The position numbers and the translations under genes are program-made. Source: Desulfobacterales bacterium (GTDB taxonomy: Bacteria > Desulfobacterota > Desulfobacteria > Desulfobacterales > JAUCGF01). Taken from it: a stretch of 7,675 nt of DNA. The stretch spans positions 1 to 7,675 of the forward strand of contig JAOZRC010000239.1 of the NCBI GenBank assembly GCA_029940345.1, given 5' to 3'. Below are positions 4,649 to 7,675 of the stretch, piece by piece. The notes beneath the pieces were generated by a model, which ran no database searches, was not told where the DNA came from, and saw nothing but the letters and a program-made list of their open reading frames with translations. How positions within the stretch are numbered: position 1 is the first letter of the stretch; every line of letters starts with the position of its first letter.

Positions 4649-7564
4649 TTACGTCCGGCCAAGCGCCTCCTTCAAGAAATAACCCGTATAACCGGCTGCA
4701 CTGCGAGCTAGCTTTTCCGGAGTCCCACAGGCCACAACCTTGCCGCCGTCGCTGCCGCCTTCGGGTCCCAGATCAATAATCCAATCCGCCGTTTTAATGA
4801 CATCCAGGTTATGCTCAATCACCACCACCGTGTTCCCGGAAGAAACCAATCGCCGGAGGACTTTTAAAAGCATTTCAATATCTTGAAAATGGAGCCCGGT
4901 GGTGGGTTCGTCAAGAATATACAGGGTTTGGCCGGTGTCTCTTTTGGCCAGTTCACGCGCCAGCTTGATTCGTTGCGCTTCGCCGCCAGAAAGAGTGGTG
5001 GCGGCCTGCCCCAGTTTGATATACCCCAATCCGACATCTGTGAGCGTGTCCAAAATTGTTTTTATCCTGGGATAACTGGCAAATAATTTGTGGGCCAGGC
5101 GCACCGTCAGTTTCAGGACATCGGCAATGGAATGATCTTTATAACGCACTTGCAAGGTGGCGTCATTAAAGCGCCGGCCGTGACAGGTTTCACACGGCAC
5201 ATACACATCGGCCAGAAAGTGCATTTCCACCTTAATATAGCCATCGCCCCTGCAATCTTCGCAACGGCCGCCTTTGACGTTAAAGGAGAAGCGTCCTTTT
5301 TTATAACCGCGCACGCGCGCTTCCGGCAGCATGGCAAAAACGTTGCGTATGTGATCAAACACTTTGGTGTATGTGGCCGGGTTGCTTCGCGGCGTGCGGC
5401 CAATCGCTTTCTGATCAATATTAATGATCTTGTTTAGATGGGACAACCCTTTAATGCCACGATGACGGCCCACTTCAAGCTTGGAATTGTGTAATTCCCG
5501 CGCCAATACCGGATAGAGAATCTGATTGACCAACGTCGATTTGCCGGCTCCGGATACACCGGTGACGCAGACCATCAGACCCAGAGGGATTTTAACCGTG
5601 ATATTTGCCAGGTTGTTGGCGGCCGCGCCCTGGATCGTCACCCACTTGTTGCCCGTATCCTTAGGCTTTTTGCGGGTTTGGGGAATCGCAATCTGTTTCA
5701 GGCCGCTTAAATAATGTCCCGTAACTGATTCCGGGTTTTGGCGTATCTGTTGGGGTGTCCCCTGGGCCACGATCCGGCCGCCAAGCAGGCCCGCGCCAGG
5801 ACCGATATCCACAATCTGATCGGCGGTTTCCATGGTTTCATAATCATGCTCAATAACGATGAGCGTGTTGCCGATATCACGCAAATGGCATAAGGTTTCA
5901 AGCAATTTGATATTATCGCGCTGGTGTAACCCGATGGAGGGTTCGTCCAGGATATAAAGGACGCCGGTCAATTCGGAGCCTACCTGCGACGCCAGGCGAA
6001 TGCGCTGGGATTCCCCACCCGAAAGGGTCGGACCTTTACGGTCCAGGGAAAGGTAATCCAGACCGACGTTAAGTAAAAAACCCAAACGGCCTGAAATCTC
6101 TTTGAGTAATTCGTCAGCGATGAGTTTCTGATTCCCATTCAGTTTTAAAGCGCCGAGAAACTGATGCGCTTCTTTGATGGTCATGCCCGTAACATCCATG
6201 ATCGAACGGTCGCCCACATGTACATGCAGCACTTCAGGTTTCAATCGCCGCCCTTTACACGTCTGGCAGATTTGCTCGGACATAAACGAGCTGTAATATT
6301 TTTTCTGGTTTTCGGAATGGGTCTGGCGATAGCGCCGCATCATCGTGTGAACCAAGCCTTCCCATGACATTGTAATATCACCCTGAATTTTATCCGAATC
6401 CCAACGAACCAGCATTTCACGGCCATCGGAGCCATAGAGCAAAATGTTTCGTTGCCGGGCCGGTAATTTACGCCAGGGCGCATCCAGATCAATGCCCCAT
6501 TGATCTTCCATAGCTTCCAGTTGTCGCAAGCCCCAGGAGTTATTTGGCGCGCCCGGTTTAAGAAAATAGTTGCGCCAGGGAACAACCGCACCTTGTCGAA
6601 TCGACAGGGTTTTATCCGGTATCAGTCTGTTTTTGTCCATGGAAAGCAGGTTGCCGATGCCATTACAGTCCGGACACATGCCTTGTGGAGAATTAAATGA
6701 AAACAGGGAGGGCGCCAATTCCGGGTAAGCGATGCCACAACAGGAACGCGCCTCACTCATGCGCATATCCTCACGACCGCTGATGCTGACAATCAGTACG
6801 CCTTGCCCGAATCTCAAAGCGGTTTCCACCGAATCGGTCAAGCGCTTGCGAAACGCATCGCTGTCCCGAATGATCAGACGGTCAATCACCAATTCGATGG
6901 TGTGCTTTTTATGTTTCGCCAGAGTCTGAACATCTTCCAGGTTTTGAACCACGCCGTCCACGCGCACCCGTGCGAACCCTTCCTTTTTAAGTTCTTTGAG
7001 CCGCTTGCGATATTCACCTTTGCGGTTTTCCACAATCGGGGCCAGAATTTGAAACTTAGATTCCGACTGAAATTCAAGAATCGATGCAACCATACTTTGG
7101 GCACTGCCCCGGCCCACCTTCAGGCCGCAACGGCAGCAAAATTGTTCACCAATGCGGGCATACAACACCCGTAAGTAATCATAGATTTCTGTAATCGTGC
7201 CCACGGTGGACCGGGGATTCTTGGAAGCCGCTTTCTGTTCAATGGAGATCGTGGGTGAAAGCCCGCGAATCGTATCGTATTTCGGTTTTTCCATCTGCCC
7301 GATAAACTGGCGGGCATAGGCGGAGAGCGATTCAACATAGCGGCGCTGGCCTTCGGCAAAAATCGTGTCAAACGCCAGACTGGATTTACCGGAACCGGAA
7401 ACACCGGTGAACACAATCAGTTTTTTCTTGGGAAGTTCAATATCAATATTTCTGAGGTTATGTTCGCGCGCCCCCTTCACGCTGATCGTATCCAGTTCTA
7501 CCGTGGGTTGGGCTTTAACTGTGCGACGTTGAAATACAATCGGAGGATGTTTTTTTTTATTCAT
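4649..7564 (-). CDS. uvrA: UvrABC system protein A, excinuclease ATPase subunit (971 aa)
   Basis: UvrA is the damage-recognition ATPase of nucleotide excision repair. It acts as a dimer, loads UvrB at lesions and then leaves. Both ABC modules are complete. The first has Walker A GVSGSGKSS (54-62), signature LSGGESQR (514-521) and Walker B LYILDEPS (536-543). The second has Walker A GVSGAGKST (669-677), signature LSGGEAQR (858-865) and Walker B LYILDEPT (881-888). The C-terminal zinc module is intact: C768xxC771-x19-C791xxC794. The N-terminal zinc module has C297xxC300, but its first half is CC (C275-C276) instead of CxxC. Length is close to the usual ~940 residues; the excess is a basic N-terminal extension of about 22 residues before VELDTISVKGAREHNLRNI. 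ATG at 7562-7564 is the only Met start before the conserved region, although its ribosome site is poor. It is convergent to the ATPase pseudogene with 30 nt between the ends and no clear hairpin terminator there. No LexA-type box was recognised upstream. Confidence 0.98.
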   Translation of the reverse strand: MNKKKHPPIVFQRRTVKAQPTVELDTISVKGAREHNLRNIDIELPKKKLIVFTGVSGSGKSSLAFDTIFAEGQRRYVESLSAYARQFIGQMEKPKYDTIRGLSPTISIEQKAASKNPRSTVGTITEIYDYLRVLYARIGEQFCCRCGLKVGRGSAQSMVASILEFQSESKFQILAPIVENRKGEYRKRLKELKKEGFARVRVDGVVQNLEDVQTLAKHKKHTIELVIDRLIIRDSDAFRKRLTDSVETALRFGQGVLIVSISGREDMRMSEARSCCGIAYPELAPSLFSFNSPQGMCPDCNGIGNLLSMDKNRLIPDKTLSIRQGAVVPWRNYFLKPGAPNNSWGLRQLEAMEDQWGIDLDAPWRKLPARQRNILLYGSDGREMLVRWDSDKIQGDITMSWEGLVHTMMRRYRQTHSENQKKYYSSFMSEQICQTCKGRRLKPEVLHVHVGDRSIMDVTGMTIKEAHQFLGALKLNGNQKLIADELLKEISGRLGFLLNVGLDYLSLDRKGPTLSGGESQRIRLASQVGSELTGVLYILDEPSIGLHQRDNIKLLETLCHLRDIGNTLIVIEHDYETMETADQIVDIGPGAGLLGGRIVAQGTPQQIRQNPESVTGHYLSGLKQIAIPQTRKKPKDTGNKWVTIQGAAANNLANITVKIPLGLMVCVTGVSGAGKSTLVNQILYPVLARELHNSKLEVGRHRGIKGLSHLNKIINIDQKAIGRTPRSNPATYTKVFDHIRNVFAMLPEARVRGYKKGRFSFNVKGGRCEDCRGDGYIKVEMHFLADVYVPCETCHGRRFNDATLQVRYKDHSIADVLKLTVRLAHKLFASYPRIKTILDTLTDVGLGYIKLGQAATTLSGGEAQRIKLARELAKRDTGQTLYILDEPTTGLHFQDIEMLLKVLRRLVSSGNTVVVIEHNLDVIKTADWIIDLGPEGGSDGGKVVACGTPEKLARSAAGYTGYFLKEALGRT

Positions 7565-7585
7565 TGGTATTTTTCGCGTTTTAAA

Positions 7586-7675
7586 TCAAAGGTAGTCCTT
7601 ACAAAACAGTGCAGGAAGTATAAAATCAAACCATGATTCGGCATCCTTCATTAGTCGGTTTACATTTTGTCCCGT
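7586..7675 (-). other. Open frame at window edge, possible 3' end of an upstream gene
   Basis: On the minus strand a frame enters from the window edge and ends at TGA (7586-7588), giving 29 residues with a protein-like ending (AESWFDFILPALFCKDYL). If real, it would be the tail of a gene lying 21 nt upstream of uvrA in the same direction. A stop-free stretch this short is expected by chance about a quarter of the time, and I recognise no family. Another short frame, ATG 7633 onward on the + strand, competes for the same bases. Confidence 0.2.
7617..7622 (-). promoter_or_regulatory. Weak candidate -10 box for uvrA
   Basis: On the minus strand this reads TATACT, one base from TATAAT, and would give a leader of about 45 nt before the uvrA ATG. 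No good -35 hexamer lies 16-18 bp upstream, and the region overlaps the undecided edge frame, so it is only a candidate. Confidence 0.22.

Noticed and set aside
4634..4650. T6 run before the uvrA end as an intrinsic terminator for the + strand
   Set aside because: The preceding CTTACAGTGCAG cannot form a stable GC-rich stem.
7633..7675. ATG at 7633 opening a + strand frame divergent from uvrA
   Set aside because: Only 14 codons are visible, the nearest AGGAAG is too far upstream, and it overlaps an equally plausible minus-strand frame.

Overview
The window looks like a piece of a Desulfobacterota (deltaproteobacterial) chromosome. That is an inference from gene content: a PAS-type sigma-54 activator with a cysteine-rich sensor, a REC-PAS-GAF histidine kinase of the HisKA_2/HWE type, and a UvrA whose sequence style I associate with that group. 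No rRNA, tRNA, CRISPR array or intact mobile element is visible.

The left part (1-2719, + strand) is a two-component signalling operon in partial decay. It starts with only the last ~35 codons of a histidine kinase (76-183). A CheY/Rcp1-like receiver follows, interrupted by an in-frame TAA at codon 41 (180-605). An intact 705-residue kinase with an N-terminal receiver comes next (602-2719). The three reading frames are joined by two ATGA stop/start overlaps, so they were once one translationally coupled unit in which an upstream kinase probably fed the stand-alone receiver, the receiver at the start of the downstream kinase, or both.

The centre holds a complete PAS-AAA+-Fis sigma-54 enhancer-binding protein (2819-4195). 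It has no receiver domain, so it is presumably switched by its own PAS domain, which carries five clustered cysteines. The 3' ends of the kinase and of this activator carry two copies of the same ~30-nt repeat.

Next to it is a broken P-loop ATPase gene (4251-4618): one base is missing just before the Walker A motif and the rest of the gene is gone. Convergent to it, on the - strand, is a full-length uvrA (4649-7564) for nucleotide excision repair. Its only unusual points are a CC in place of the first CxxC of the N-terminal zinc module and an A9 tract just after the start codon. The last ~110 bases are the uvrA upstream region, with a weak promoter candidate and an undecided reading frame at the edge.

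I see no clearly new multi-gene system. The most interesting signal is selective decay: two intact regulators sit among three broken genes, so the surviving kinase may have been rewired or orphaned.
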